A stretch of DNA of 64,000 bases. It comes from Bufo bufo. Lineage: Eukaryota; Chordata; Amphibia; Anura; Bufonidae. Below are positions 33,881 to 46,135 of the stretch, piece after piece. The translations under genes and the position numbers were made by a program. Position 1 is the stretch's first letter; the number at the start of each line of letters is the position of its first letter. The stretch lies in contig NC_053398.1 of NCBI RefSeq assembly GCF_905171765.1, forward strand, positions 45,414,323 to 45,478,322. The letters are read 5' to 3'. The notes below the pieces were generated by a model. The model worked only from the letters and a program-made list of their open reading frames with translations, was not told the DNA's origin and searched no databases.

Positions 33881-34194
33881 AAAGAGGATGACCCCCCACT
33901 ACCGCTTATTAGACTAATGTCTAGGAGAGCAGGGACTGCTGTGACCTTGTCAAGATAACTTGTTTTCAGTGAACTCAGCAACTCGCTTGTATGGCCCCTG
34001 ACAGATATAATGTACAATATGACGAGGTTTCACCGGCACAACAGGCCAGGACTTGTTCATCGGAGGCTAGGCTGGAGGCCAACAATGCCCTGTCGTCTGG
34101 GCGTAAATGTGACACTGCTCTCTCGACAATGCGCACAATGTGGCTGATGTCCCCTTCATGTGCAAGATTGTTTACCACATCCTAAATGACTAGT

Positions 34195-35026
34195 CCTATC
34201 TTCGGAGTCATAAACCTAATAGTTCTCTTTTGATTATAAGGTCCTAGTCACATCTCCTGGGTTATGTATCTAGTTGTTTTCTTTGGGATCATAGGGTCCT
34301 AGCCATCTGTTCTGGGTCATGTACCTAGTGGTTCTCTTTGGAATCATAGGGTCCTACACATATCTTCTGGGTCATGTATCTAGTAGTTCACTTTGGGATC
34401 ATAAGGTCCTAGTCATATCTCCTGGGTCAAGGTCCTAGTGGTTTTCTTTGGGATCATAGGGTCTAGTCATATCTTCTTGGCTAAGCTAGAGCTATGACGG
34501 CTAGCCAGCTGTGGTAAAACTACAAACTCCCAAGATGTACACTTGCTTGGCTGTTCTCAGAACTCCATAGAAATTAATGGAGCATGCTGGGAGTCATAGT
34601 TTCACCATAGCTGGAGTGCCGGAGGTTAGCTATCACTGACCTAGAGGTTTTCTTTGAGATCACAGGGTCGTAGTCATATCTTGTGAGTCATGTACCTAGT
34701 AGTTCACCTTGGGATCATAAGGTCCTAGTCATATCTTCTGGGTCATATACCCAGTGGTTTTCTTTGGGATCATAAGGTCCTAGTCATATCTTGTGGGTAA
34801 TGTACCTCATGGTTTTCTTTAGGACCATAGGGTCCTAATCATATCTTCTGGGACAACCTAGTGGTTTTCTTTGGGATCATAGGGTCCTAGTCATTTTGTT
34901 CTGGGTTATGTACCTAGTGGTTATCTTTGGGATCATAGGGTCCTGCTCATATCTTCTGGGTCAAACTAGTGGTTTTCTTTGGGATCATAGGGTCCTAGTC
35001 ATATCTTCTGGGTCATGTACATAATA
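34195..35026. repeat. About 55-bp minisatellite, split by two insertions
   Basis: Tandem units with TTTCTTTGGGATCATAGGGT and CCTAGTCATATCTTCTGGGT. A CAGCTGTGGTAAAACTACAA palindromic repeat interrupts it at about 34490-34640. The palindromic element 35027-36569 interrupts it at 35027, after which a unit remnant resumes at about 36570-36611. Confidence 0.85.
34490..34640. mobile_element. ACTACAAACTCCCA palindromic repeat inside the minisatellite
   Basis: Contains CAGCTGTGGTAAAACTACAA and, inverted, GTCATAGTTTCACCATAGCTG. Same family as 23224-23360, 47728-47884 and 59257-59372. Confidence 0.5.
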
Positions 35027-36569
35027 TAGTAATAGAGTAATGAGCGAGCACTCATACACTTGGCAACCAAATTGACATGTGCAGAAAATATTTATTATAT
35101 CCCCATAAAATACAAGTAATAAAATTTATAAGAACAATGTAGCAATAATATACAACATTACAATCACATATATTGTGGTAGATATGATCAACACTATATT
35201 CATATGACTCAATAGTGTCGATAAATTCAATAATATATATCACACCAAGAAACTTCAAGTATATGCTGTTATTTGGGAAAGAGGGGGTATTATCTTCTAG
35301 CGCTCTATCCCAATTTGGGAAACTGAATGTCACTGAAAATGTTGTAGGTGTATTCACTGGGAGTGCAATATGTTCATAAAGTGTCCACAGGAATCCTGAT
35401 AATGTGAAAAGTCTCTTATAGCTGATCCTTTTATGGTCGATATGAGCTTTGGATTGAAGAAAACTTTAAATCGATATTTGGCTTACCGTCTAGCGTCTGC
35501 TTTCTCCCTATTGCTTCAATGGAGCTTTAAATATTTGCCGGCTTATTCAGTCGCTCCATACAGCAAGCTGGTTTAAATTTCGCGGGAGTTCCAAAGATCG
35601 CGGGAGTTGCCACTCTGTTCCGCAATTTCCTTTGGTGCAGCTTTCGACGATAAGAATAGTTAATCCTTTACTGTAGAGATTTTCTTCTGTATGGCCATAC
35701 AGTATTATCGGAGGCTTTTCAATGCAGGTACATCACTTGTTTCATCAACTGGTGAAACAAGTGATGTACCTGCATTGAAAAGCCTCCGATAATACTGTAT
35801 GGCCATACAGAAGAAAATCTCTACAGTAAAGGATTAACTATTCTTATCGTCGAAAGCTGCACCAAAGGAAATTGCGGAACAGAGTGGCAACTCCCGCGAT
35901 CTTTGGAACTCCCGCGAAATTTAAACCAGCTTGCTGTATGGAGCGACTGAATAAGCCGGCAAACATTTAAAGCTCCATTGAAGCAATAGGGAGAAAGCAG
36001 ACGCTAGACGGTAAGCCAAATATCGATTTAAAGTTTTCTTCAATCCAAAGCTCATATCGACCATAAAAGGATATGCTATAAGAGACTTTTCACATTATCA
36101 GGATTCCTGTGGACACTTTATGAACATGTTGCGCTCCCAGTGAATACACCTACAACATTTTCAGTGACATTCAGTTTCCCAAATTGGGATAGAGCGCTAG
36201 AAGATAATACCCCCTCTTTCCCAAATAACAGCATATACTTGAAGTTTCTTGGTGTGATATATATTATTGAATTTATCGACACTATTGAGTCATATGAATA
36301 TAGTGTTGATCATATCTACCACAATATATGTGATTGTAATGTTGTATATTATTGCTACATTGTTCTTATAAATTTTATTACTTGTATTTTATGGGGATAT
36401 AATAAATATTTTCTGCACATGTCAATTTGGTTGCCAAGTGTATGAGTGCTCGCTCATTACTCTATTACTACATTTGCCTTTAAGAGAGGGTGGGGTGATT
36501 CCCTCTATATGAGCTTGCAGCACCATACCTTAACTACTTGCTAGTGAGCCACCACAACCTACCACTATT
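35027..36569. mobile_element. 1.54-kb insertion: near-perfect 1444-bp palindrome plus 99-bp tail, 14-bp TSD
   Basis: 35027-35748 and 35749-36470 are inverted copies with no spacer; every position pairs with a constant coordinate sum of 71497, so no indels separate the arms. By eye only about five mismatches occur (for example 35367-35375 versus 36122-36130). Each arm contains the same 101-codon open frame (35052-35357 minus, 36140-36445 plus), hydrophobic at its end and matching nothing I know. A 99-bp non-palindromic tail (36471-36569) ends CACCACAACCTACCACTATT. The insertion is bounded by 14-bp copies of TCATGTACATAATA (35013-35026, 36570-36583) within a minisatellite. Long duplications suggest target-primed retroposition rather than cut-and-paste; a Penelope-type origin is possible. 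Confidence 0.8.
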
Positions 36570-36611
36570 TCATGTACATAATAGTTTTCTTTGGGATCAT
36601 AAGGTCTACAT

Positions 36612-38335
36612 GGCTCTACAACCCATAACACAGCACACAATCATGCCAAAGAAATTCCAGGTTTTTCTAGTGGTAATGCACACGTGATCAGTAAAGCGGT
36701 GGCTGTAACTGGTGCCCTTCTGTAGAACAGAACATTGCTTTCATTGGTCAAGGTGTCTACAGAAGTTGTAAGAGCAGAGTAGAAAGCTTGGGTGAATATT
36801 GCATAAATACATCCATATCGATCACCCCAAGAAATCCCAGGTTATCTGCGAGGAACCAGTTAACAGGAATTTTCCAAGGCAGGTTTTAATCCTGCACCCT
36901 TTAGGCCAAGCCAGCTATGCAATGTGCTAGGGAACTGGCGTAGCTCCATCTGTGAGCAAAGGGCAGGCAGATTTCCAATGTTAGAACTGGTGACAGCGTA
37001 TCATGCTGGCCATGGTGGTTAAGAGACGTGAAGAGTAGACTCTGGGATATTTAGGAAAAACCCGTACGGGCCAGAGAGTCAACAACACAGAATTTGTACA
37101 GGTCAAGAGCAATATGATCCGGGCACAGAAATATCCTGCACTGGAGTACAGTACAGCTTACCCGCTACTAAAAGGTTGACGAGCATAAAAATGACTTGGC
37201 ATCTGCCCGTAGTGAGCAGTACGGGTCGCCACCTCTCCTCAGGCGGATACCTATAAGTCAGAAAATACTTGCATCTAGGGCACTGATCTTTATAGAAAAA
37301 TAGGATAAATCCACAGCAAATGTGCACTAGACATGCAAAGTGGAGGAGAGGCTTATAGTATGGGTGGCAATGCCGTGTACTGCAGCGGGTCCCCTTCCCT
37401 TTGCACCCACTGCCCCGGGAAAGGTCAGGGATCCTCAGGCATTACTTTAAATTTAACCCATTCTGATGTTTTGTTTAAAAAAAAAAAAGGAAAAAAAGCC
37501 TATACTACTATAAAAAAAAAAACAATCTAAATGATAGTATAATAATTTACAGAAATAACATATTAATATTGTAATATATTATAAAAAATAAAAAAATAAT
37601 CCCACTGATCACACACAAAACATAATTTTGTTATGAAGAAGCAGCGTGCACGTGCAGATATAAAACATAGCCGACAGCAACTAAAAAGGTACAAGGCGCA
37701 TACAGATAATGCAGTGAGGGGCCCACGTATGTGAGGGAAAGGTCCCTATTCTGTGATGTTCTCAGATATGTAAACATTTCTAGGAAACGCATTTCTAAGA
37801 AAAGTCTCTGAGAGTGCTGGCCGAGTGCCAGGAGGAGAAGGCCATACATACACATCAGCCAGATTCCATAACCTCCTGCCGTCACAGGGTGGGTAACCTA
37901 TGGCTGTCCACTAGGGGGAGCAATCATTGTACACTGTATTTCCTGACAGTGCGGGGGTATCCGATTTCCCGGTTATCGCCTATTACAAGAATCAACCCCA
38001 CTTCTATAGGGAGATACGAGGGTAACGGCAGGTTAGACAACTGCTCATAGTACAATTCCCTGATATAAAAGGTAAATGTGCGCCCTACATACCGCAATCA
38101 TAAGTCAGAGGGTGTAAGGAATAATACCGGTTCCTAGCAGTCTCTCAGATTAACACTCGGACGCCGCATTCATAATGGATTCGTTGTGCCATTTTTAGCT
38201 GACGGCGCATTAAGCCCATAATCCAAATCTGTGAAAAAGCCGATGACATGGTCCTATTTCTGTAATAAAATGTCTCCTGATATACAACGCCTGTATTACG
38301 TAACCTCCATGATGTCTACATGGAAAGGCACAAGG
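36612..38335. other. Intron 1, no gene recognised
   Basis: Contains A-rich tracts at 37478-37530 and AT-rich sequence to about 37600. No element with readable termini. Confidence 0.3.
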
Positions 38336-38338
38336 TGA

Positions 38339-38650
38339 GGCCTCTTGCACACAAACGTGACGTGGCGTGCCCGTGGCCATATTGCGGCCCATGTGCACCC
38401 CGCATCACGGATGCGGACCCATTCACTTGAATCACGGAGATGCAGAACGGAAGCACGGATCAGAACGCCACGGAAGCACTACGGAGTGTTTCTGTCCGTG
38501 CCTCCGCACCGCAAAAAAATAGAACTTGTTCAAGTTGAATGGGTCTCGATCCGTCTCGGCTGCCGCACAGACGTGGCCTGTGCATTGGGGGCCACAAACT
38601 GCGGTCCTCAATGCACGGAACGGATGCACAACGTTCGTGTGCATGAGGCC
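38339..38650. mobile_element. Harbinger-type MITE, TGA flanks
   Basis: Ends GGCCTCTTGCACACAAACGT and ACGTTCGTGTGCATGAGGCC. The flanking triplet is TGA on both sides (38336-38338, 38651-38653) instead of the usual TWA. Confidence 0.65.
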
Positions 38651-38653
38651 TGA

Positions 38654-39340
38654 GACAACCCCTTCGTATTCAGGATCCGTGTGTCCATGGTACATGCAGG
38701 GGATCACTAGGACTAGAGGCCAGAATCTGGGACTGGCCCGAGGAATATATTCAGTATCTGACTGATACACATAGCTGGATATTTGCCATCGCAATACGCC
38801 ATGCCTTCTAGAAGATAGCAGAAATATGACCAAGTGCCTCCGCTCGTCTGACAGATGAATGCCTCCTTTTAGAGGTATGCTAGTTATTTATTAACCTTCT
38901 CCCCACCGCCTACCTCAGGAATTTGGGAGAGGGATGTAAGTACAACCCGTGTGATTGTGACCAAGTTCTCAGATACTGCAAACATGAAAAAAATCTTTTA
39001 GAAATACACTAGAATTAGGAATACAGTATGACCTTGTAATAAGGGAGCGCTCGGGTGTATACATTTATAGAACTGATCAACAGTCAGAATCTGCAGGTGT
39101 AAAGGTGCCGAAACGCCCGTTCATCGGGTAATAGGATCATTGATGCGGTCACCTAAATCATCATTTGCCGGCAGCAGATCGTGCTGTCTAAAAGCCTCTG
39201 TAGCCGGCAAACAATGATTCTGTATGAGGACGGCATTAGGGATCACTGCTTCCCATACTGTGGAGGAGATTGCTGCATGTAAATACAGAGGTCTCCTTCA
39301 CTGATGAGCAGTAGATTATCGGGAAGGAAGCGTACACAGT
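38654..39340. other. Intron 1, no gene recognised
   Basis: Possible degraded inverted-repeat element near 39105-39340 (TGCATGTAAATACAGAGGTC resembles blocks at 20905 and 600). Nothing else. Confidence 0.3.
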
Positions 39341-39342
39341 AA

Positions 39343-40330
39343 GGCTGGTTTCACACGGGCGTTGCGGGAAAATGTGCGGGTGCGTTGCGGGAACACCCGC
39401 GATTTTTCCGCGCGAGTGCTAAACATTGTAATGCGTTTTGCACGCGCGTGAGAAAAATCACGCATGTTTGGTACCCAAACCCGAACTTCTTCACAGAAGT
39501 TCGGGCTTGGGATCGGTGTTCTGTAGATTGTATTATTTTCCCTTATAACATGGTTATAAGGGAAAATAATAGCATTCTGAATACAGAATGCATAGTACAA
39601 TAGGGCTGGAGGGGTTAAAAAAAAATTAAAAATAATTTAACTCACCTTAGTCCACTTGATCGCGTAGCCCGGCATCTCCTTGTGTCTCCTTTGTTGAATA
39701 GGACCTGTGGTGAGCATTAAATACAGTTACAGGACCTTTGATGACGTCACTCCGGTCATCACATGATCCATCACCATGGTAAAAGATCATGTGACATACC
39801 ATGTGATGACCGGAGTGATGTCATCAAAGGTCCTGTAACTGTATTTAATGCTCACCACAGGTCCTATTCAACAAAGGAGACACAAGGAGACGCCGGGCTA
39901 CGCGATCAAGTGGACTAAGGTGAGTTAAATTATTTTTATTTATTTTTTAACCCCTCCAGCCCTATTTTACTTTGCATTCTGTATTCAGAATGCTAATATT
40001 TTCCCTTATAACCATGTTATAAGGGAAAATAATAATGATTGGGTCTCCATCCCGATCGTCTCCTAGCAACCGTGCGTGAAAATCGCACCGCATCCACACT
40101 TGCTTGCGATTTTCACGCAACCCCATTCACTTCTATGGGGCCTGCGTTGCGTGAAAAACGCAGAATATAGAGCATGCTGCGATTTTCACGCAACGCATAA
40201 GTGATGCGTGAAAATCACCGCTCATCTGAACAGCCCCATAGAAATGAATGGGTCGGGATTCAGTGCGGGTGCAATGCGTTCACCTCACGCATCGCATCTG
40301 CGCGGAATACTCGCCCGTGTGAAAGGGGCC
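39343..40330. mobile_element. Large Harbinger-type palindromic element with internal long hairpin
   Basis: Ends GGCTGGTTTCACACGGGCG and CGCCCGTGTGAAAGGGGCC, with TAA at 39340-39342 and 40331-40333. Inside, about 39530-40030 is a second palindrome (ACAGGACCTTTGATGACGTC and complement, CCCTTATAACATGGTTATAA and complement). The outer interior carries CACGCAACGC-type repeats. No ORF with homology. Confidence 0.7.
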
Positions 40331-40390
40331 TAAGTGTTTTTCCAGCGATTTCCATCAGTGATTGCGATCCAAAACCAGTGGAGGCTACAC

Positions 40391-40530
40391 AGGGAAGACA
40401 CACGCAGGCAGGGAAGACACACGCAGGCAGGGAAGACACACGCAGGCAGGGAAGACACACGCAGGCAGGGAAGACACACGCAGGCAGGGACAAAACAAGT
40501 AGGCAGGGAAGACACACGTAGGCAGGGTCA
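40391..40530. repeat. 19-bp minisatellite, about 7 copies
   Basis: Tandem GGGAAGACACACGCAGGCA units from 40391, the last ones varying (ACAAAACAAGTAGGCAGG, ACACGTAGGCAGG). It sits between the 39343-40330 element and a dispersed repeat. Confidence 0.9.
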
Positions 40531-40534
40531 GCAA

Positions 40535-40740
40535 TAAAATAGTGCAGCAGACAATACCACTCCAGCAAAATCAAATACCACAGTGCACAACAAAATACTG
40601 CCCCAGCAGCACAAAGTACCTCCCGTCAAGTTGTTATGTAACCAGCTAGTGGCCAGGAGGAGGTCTCAGGTGGCCCCCTGGGCACTGGCCCACCAGGAAG
40701 GTTCCCTGTAGGGTCTATGGCCAGTTTTCCCCCTGGAAAT
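40535..40740 (+). repeat. Dispersed repeat, same family as 5890-6345
   Basis: Shares AAATACCACAGTGCA, CTGCCCCAGCAG and GGTTCCCTGTAGGGTCTATG with the copy at 5890-6345. Confidence 0.5.
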
Positions 40741-40854
40741 CACTGATCAAACACTGACTGTGTGAAAGTGGCCTAAAGGTGCCTTCACGCTGGAGTATAA
40801 AGCAAGGTAACAGTAACATGTATGTATGTACTGTGTATTACAGATACATTCAGA

Positions 40855-41160
40855 GTCATTTACTAAGGGACTTGCGACTTGGTATAAATAGTCGGAAGCC
40901 CCTCTCATTTAGTCACATGGCTGGTTTCATGGCGTGTCCAGCAGTTGGGCAGGAGTGGGGGCGTGCCAGGACTCTGGCCCAAGATAATTTACTAATATTT
41001 TAATTAGCTGGGCACAGTTTTTCCAACTGGCGCAAGGACTGCCTTAGATCCACCTGATTTATGACAAGGCACATGCTCCTAAATTAGACGATTCGTAGAG
41101 GCAGCGCAAGGGGGAAACTAAGAACGGCGTGAAAGCCAGCCTTCGTGAATGTGCCCCGCA
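40855..41160. repeat. Dispersed repeat (ACTGGCGCAAGGACTGCCTTAG type)
   Basis: Starts near TTTACTAAGGGACTTGCGAC and ends near GAATGTGCCCCGC. Similar to 42920-43222 (shared CACGGCTGCCTTAGAT-type block, GTTGGGCAGGA, AAATGTGCCCC ending). Confidence 0.45.
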
Positions 41161-42919
41161 GTGTTAGTACTAGTTTGTATCTTCCTCTATGGGAGAGTTG
41201 GTATTTATGGCCTGAATAGTTTCACCTCGTGGATTGATCTTCACAAGATCGGAGGAATTGTCCTTTAAGACATTACTGAATGTAATAATGTACATACAGT
41301 ATAATAAGCATCCTATAGAAAGATAAAAGGGTGAATAAAATCTACTGAAGAAGCCTGCTACCCTGTGGCACAGCAGGGGTTTCACCGCCTCTCATCTCTG
41401 GTGTAAACACTGTTCCACACACTGTGTTCTAGCCAGAGGTGACCGGAGAATTCACGTGTTCTCAAACGCATGTCCTACCCCCGCCAATAACCCCGCAGTC
41501 ACAATGCCATTCCCAGCTGCTGGTACGGGTGCAGGCGGGCGCTGACGCATCACTCCCTCCTCATACACACTTATGTATTGTAGCTTCATAGCTCTTGGGG
41601 TTGTATACATGGTTTTGTAGGACTGTAGGAACGGATCCCCAGAGAGAACACCTTACATAAGGGGACGGCTCAGCACCTGACACCGAGAATGTCACCCAGC
41701 TTTTCACACACCAGAATGACGTCATTGTGCCTTATCTTCCAGGTCATATATGTGCCATAAAGATGCTGGCAACGCCTGCAACGGTTGCCATAAGCAACAG
41801 TTTTTGGTATATGCAAATTTTTAAATTTTTTAAATTTTTAAATGTCTACATTGTTCCTCCGGCTTCGTCTCTCTTTCTTGATTGACAGGGTCAGGTTCCT
41901 ACATAGTCATCCTGCCGGGTCCTGTCAATCAAGAAGGAGAGGGAAGGGCTGGCAGACGAAGCAGAAGGACCAGGGTGCACGGAGTGGCTTGGACCCGCCC
42001 TCAGTGCACTTATCTGCTCATGGAGTAAAAGCAACAGATCAGTAAGTGAATGGCATCATTACATTCAGTTGAGCTAGCTCTACAAAGCGTTGGGGGTCTG
42101 CGATAGCCCCCGCAGTGCCAGAGGAAGCGCCTAAATTATGCCGAAATTATGCACGCCACCGGCAGTCAGTGTGCCTGGAGTGAAAACTTTTTTTATGCCA
42201 AAAACTAGCATAGTCTTCTTAATAAATGACCCCCCGTTGTGCCTGGCTTACCAGTGGGTTTCCTGGTGACAATCTCCCTTCAACCACGCCCTGTTCCATA
42301 CTGTTGGGCAAACCATATGCCCCCACCCGTACCCATTACGGCACTTCATTCATGGAAATATTTGTACACCATGTCCCAAGAACCGTACCGTGTAGACGTA
42401 CATCTGCAGGTTGACTACTTGCCATGTCCTTGGGAGGGATACCATTTCAGTAGAAGTTCACTGGAGCGGACTGTGCGTCACAAAATAGCCAGAGGGAGTC
42501 ACATTGGGTCACAGTCATGGCGGAGGCATCTCAATTGACGTAAGACTGGCAGAAGTGTGCTCAGCCGGGCGGCAGACTGCGTGACTCAGAGCTGAGCAGT
42601 GACTGAAGAGCACTGGCACATGGGGGCAATCTCAAGAGCCGTACGTGGGCACCACTCGGGTGGTGGAGAAGGGATTTCTTTCTGTGTGGCTTGGTACCAC
42701 TGATGTACACTAGAAAAGATCTACCGTATGAATAATGGTGTGACAAAGCTTACGCCCAACAGGTCTCATTCACATGGCGCACTTTGGGGGTCATGTTCGC
42801 TTTTGCATGCAGAGGTAATATTAATCTATACAGCTGTTCACACGGTCAGATTTTACTTGCGCATTTAGGATTAATAGTAGATCAAATAGCATAAAAATTA
42901 TGCTGGAAAAATAAAAACA
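41161..42919. other. Intron 1, no gene recognised
   Basis: A short hairpin at 41850-41960 pairs CTTGATTGACAGG with CCTGTCAATCAAG. A repeat end TAATAAATGACCCCCC lies at 42221-42236. No exon seen. Confidence 0.3.
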
Positions 42920-43222
42920 ACAGGGGTCATTTACGAATATTTTTACACCAGCTTTTGTTGTAAAAAATAGTCGCAAGTCCACTTTTTGACCGGCCGTGTG
43001 ACTTCATATTGTCGAAAAGTTTTCGTCAGTTGGGCAGGAAGGGGGCATTTTAGGAGAACCATGTGGGGGCTCCGGCTCAGACAAATTTACTAACGTGTAC
43101 GACTGGAAACAGCCTGGAGCTGGTGTCGTTTTTCCATCCGGCGCACGGCTGCCTTAGATTAACCAAAGCGCGCCTCGTCATAGAGGAGTCTACTCCTCCG
43201 GCTGCGCCATGGGAAATGTGCC
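42920..43222. repeat. Dispersed repeat, relative of 40855-41160
   Basis: Contains CGCAAGTCCACTTTTTGAC, CAGTTGGGCAGGAAGGGGGC and GGAAATGTGCCCC in the same order as the 40855-41160 copy. Confidence 0.45.
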
Positions 43223-44262
43223 CCTACAGGTCTATGTTGTAGCCATGCTCTCTCCATATTTTTAACGTCCATGTTCACGCTGCCCAGCGCAGTGACCTGA
43301 ACATAGTCAGGGGTGCACCACCAATGAGGCCAGGTGAGGCGACTGCCTCAGGCGGCAAGACCTAGAGACAATGGGGGGCAGTGACAGGGCTGTGGGAATA
43401 TCTCTCTGTATATTGTAGGGCTGGAGGGGTTGGGGGCGCTGTTTCAGTTTTCGCCTCAGAGAGCTGAAAGGCTAAGTGCGCCCTGAACGTAGCCTCTAAA
43501 CGCAAGGTTTCAAGAAGAACTATGAAAGATAGGACAGCCTACAAAACATGACCACAAGGTTACCGGCCCATTCTGACTCAGAGTCTGAGAAGTCGTTTCC
43601 TCCGTGTGCTATCCGGACTGCACCGGCACAACACACTGAGCTGTTAGGGGGTAGGCCACACGGTCAGGTTTTCTGATGCAGTTCTGAAAGCCAAAATCAG
43701 GAGTGGACCATGAAAGGAGAGAAAGCATAAAGGATATAAGACTTCTCTTTTTTGAATTCACTTCTGCTTTCGGCTTTCAAAACGGCATCAGGACCCGTGT
43801 GGTTGTACCCTTAAAGGAAATGGTACAATTCACCCGTGTACTGATGTCCGAAAGCCGTCTGAATCCGGTTACTTGGTGATTTACTACTACGTTTTTACTC
43901 GTTTCAAAAATGACACTTCCCTGGTGTTTTTTGGTTGCTTGGTGTTTTTGTTTTTTAATTGCAGCATGCACTGGTTGTGGTGTCTTTTTCAGGCGTCTTC
44001 ACTATAGGAAAAAAAACTCAAAACCTTATAGAACTAAAAAAAATGCCACTCCCCCCAAAAAAAAAATGCTTGCAAAAAAAATAATAATAATAATTTCATG
44101 GCATTTTTTTGGGGTTCAAAGTGAAAAAAAAAACATAGGATGCATTCACACGGTATATACTTTTATATCACGGATTTGTCTTCAGGGGATTAAGGCACTG
44201 CGCTACAAATACGCATCAATCCAACAAAGTGTGAACATAGTGCCACGGTATACTGAATACTA
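43223..44262. other. Intron 1, no gene recognised
   Basis: A short repeat-like block GTGAGGCGACTGCCTCAGGC lies at about 43335-43355. A-rich low-complexity tracts at 44008-44130. The long open frame there is low complexity and not convincing. Confidence 0.3.
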
Positions 44263-44265
44263 TAA

Positions 44266-44700
44266 GGCTACTTTCACACTCGCGTTTGGTGCGGATCCGT
44301 CATGGATCTGCACAGACGGATCCGTTCAGGTAATACAACCGCATGCATCGGTTCAGGACGGATCCGTTTGTATTATCTGTAACATGGCCAAGACGGATCC
44401 GTCTTGAACACCATTGAAAGTCAATGGGGGACGGATCCGTTTTCTATTGTGCCAGATTGTGTCATAGAAAACGGATCCGTCTACATTGACTTACATTGTG
44501 TGTCAGGACGGATCAGTTTGTCTCCGCATCGACAGGCGGACAGCAAAACGCTGCAAGCAGCGTTTTGGTGTCGTCCGCCTCCAAATTGGAAAGGAGACTG
44601 ATCGGAGGCAAACTGATGCATTCTGAGCGGGTCCTTTTCCATTCAGAATGCATTAGGGCAAAAAGTAAACCTACAAGAAGCAGACCCGTCTGCACAGTCT
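44266..44700. mobile_element. Harbinger-type MITE, right end lost
   Basis: TAA then GGCTACTTTCACACTCGCGT, with an interior of ACGGATCCGT motifs, as at 16738-17240. The right terminal repeat is not found. Confidence 0.55.
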
Positions 44701-44873
44701 TGTTATACGACACCCAGCCTGGTGCGGAGAAGCAGGGGTTAATGCAGAGAGGTTATGTTAGGTTGTTGACCGCCAGTCACCTTCTTCAGAGATAGCAGAC
44801 CCCAGCCTATGTGCACACAGTGCTGGCCCCACACAGCCGGAAAAACAGGCCGGCGGTGCTCCGTGTTACCTAA

Positions 44874-45259
44874 GGCCTCATGCACACGGCTGTTGTGTGG
44901 CCGTTCCATGCATTGGGGATGGCAATTTGCGGTCCCCAATGCACAGACAACATCCGTGCGGCGGCCAGGATGGAACCGAGACCCATTCAAGTTGAATGGG
45001 TCTGTGATCCGTCCACACCGCCAAAAAATAGAAAGTTCAATTTTTTTGCGGTGCGGAGGCACGGAGAAAGACACCATGGAAGCACTCCGTAGTGCCTCCG
45101 TGGGGTTCCTTGCCTCTATTCCGCACCGCAGATCCGGATTGCAGACCCATTCAAGTGAACGGGTCCGCAATCCGTGATGCGGGAAACACACGGCCGGTGC
45201 CCGCATATTGACCCGCAGTTTGTGGGCCGCAATACGGCAACGGCCGTGTGCATGAGGCC
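44874..45259. mobile_element. Harbinger-type MITE
   Basis: Ends GGCCTCATGCACACGGCTGT and ACGGCCGTGTGCATGAGGCC. Flanks are TAA and TAT. The interior has GACCCATTCAAGTTGAATGG-type blocks. Confidence 0.65.
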
Positions 45260-45777
45260 TATAGGTGCGGGTCACCGCGCAGGAGTTCGGTGCGGATTTG
45301 CCGCAGATCTCACGCTTCAATGGAAAAGAGAGAAATCCGCAGCTAAAACGGCAAACACTATAACAGGCTGTGGATTTGGAAGGTCAATTTCTGCACAGAA
45401 AAAATCTAAAGAGGGGACACGAGATTTATCTATTCTTACACACGTCGCTGGTACTGTACTACGCTGCGGTTTTTCTGCACAAGAATAAGCACGGGGGAAA
45501 AAAAGCAAAAAAAAAACGCACATAACCTGCAATGTGAGGGGGTCCCATAGATGTTCAGATTTTCAGAAAAGCAGATATTTTTTATTATTTAGAAAAATTT
45601 CTTAAGGGCGTATTCATCAGCTTTATTTAAGGGACTGCGAGTCCTGGCCATCAAAAAGAGAACATGTCCTATTTTGTCAGTTTTCCATACTATTTTGGTT
45701 GAGGAGTTTGGCCCGGATTCCACGCCAAAAATCCTCGGCAAAAACGCATGCTCAACTCCCCCTCTGAAATGTGCATG
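45260..45777. other. Intron 1, no gene recognised
   Basis: Sequence between two elements. Nothing supported. Confidence 0.3.
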
Positions 45778-45781
45778 TTAA

Positions 45782-46132
45782 GGGCTCATGCACACAAACA
45801 TGTGCGGTCCGCAATGCACAGGCAGCGACTGTAGGGCCGCCCCATGTGGACACAGGACCATTCACTTGAATGGGGTCCGCGATCCGCTTCCGATGGTCTG
45901 CACTGTCAAAAATAGTGCATGCAGCAGTACTTTTTTGCGGTATGGTTGTAGTGCTTCCGTGGGCTTCCGTGCCTCCGCTTTGCACCGCACCTTCCAGATT
46001 GTGGACCCATTCAAGTGAATGGGTCCGCATCCGTGATGGGGTGCATAAACACCCGGTGCCCATATATTGCGGACCCACTGTTTGTGGGCCGCAATACGGG
46101 CACCGCTTGACAACAGTCGTGTGCACAAGCCC
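45782..46132. mobile_element. Harbinger-type MITE
   Basis: Ends GGGCTCATGCACACAAACAT and CAGTCGTGTGCACAAGCCC, with TTA close to both edges. Interior has paired GGTCCGC(A/G)ATCCG blocks. Confidence 0.6.
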
Positions 46133-46135
46133 TTA

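Noticed and set aside
35740..35760. CTGGTGAAAC at the palindrome centre, resembling a hammerhead core
   Set aside because: The core is CTGGTGA rather than CTGATGA and there is no stem II before the GAAA. It is simply the hairpin apex.
43910..44407. 165-codon plus-strand ORF
   Set aside because: Low-complexity A/T-rich sequence running into a MITE; lysine/isoleucine runs and no recognisable domain.
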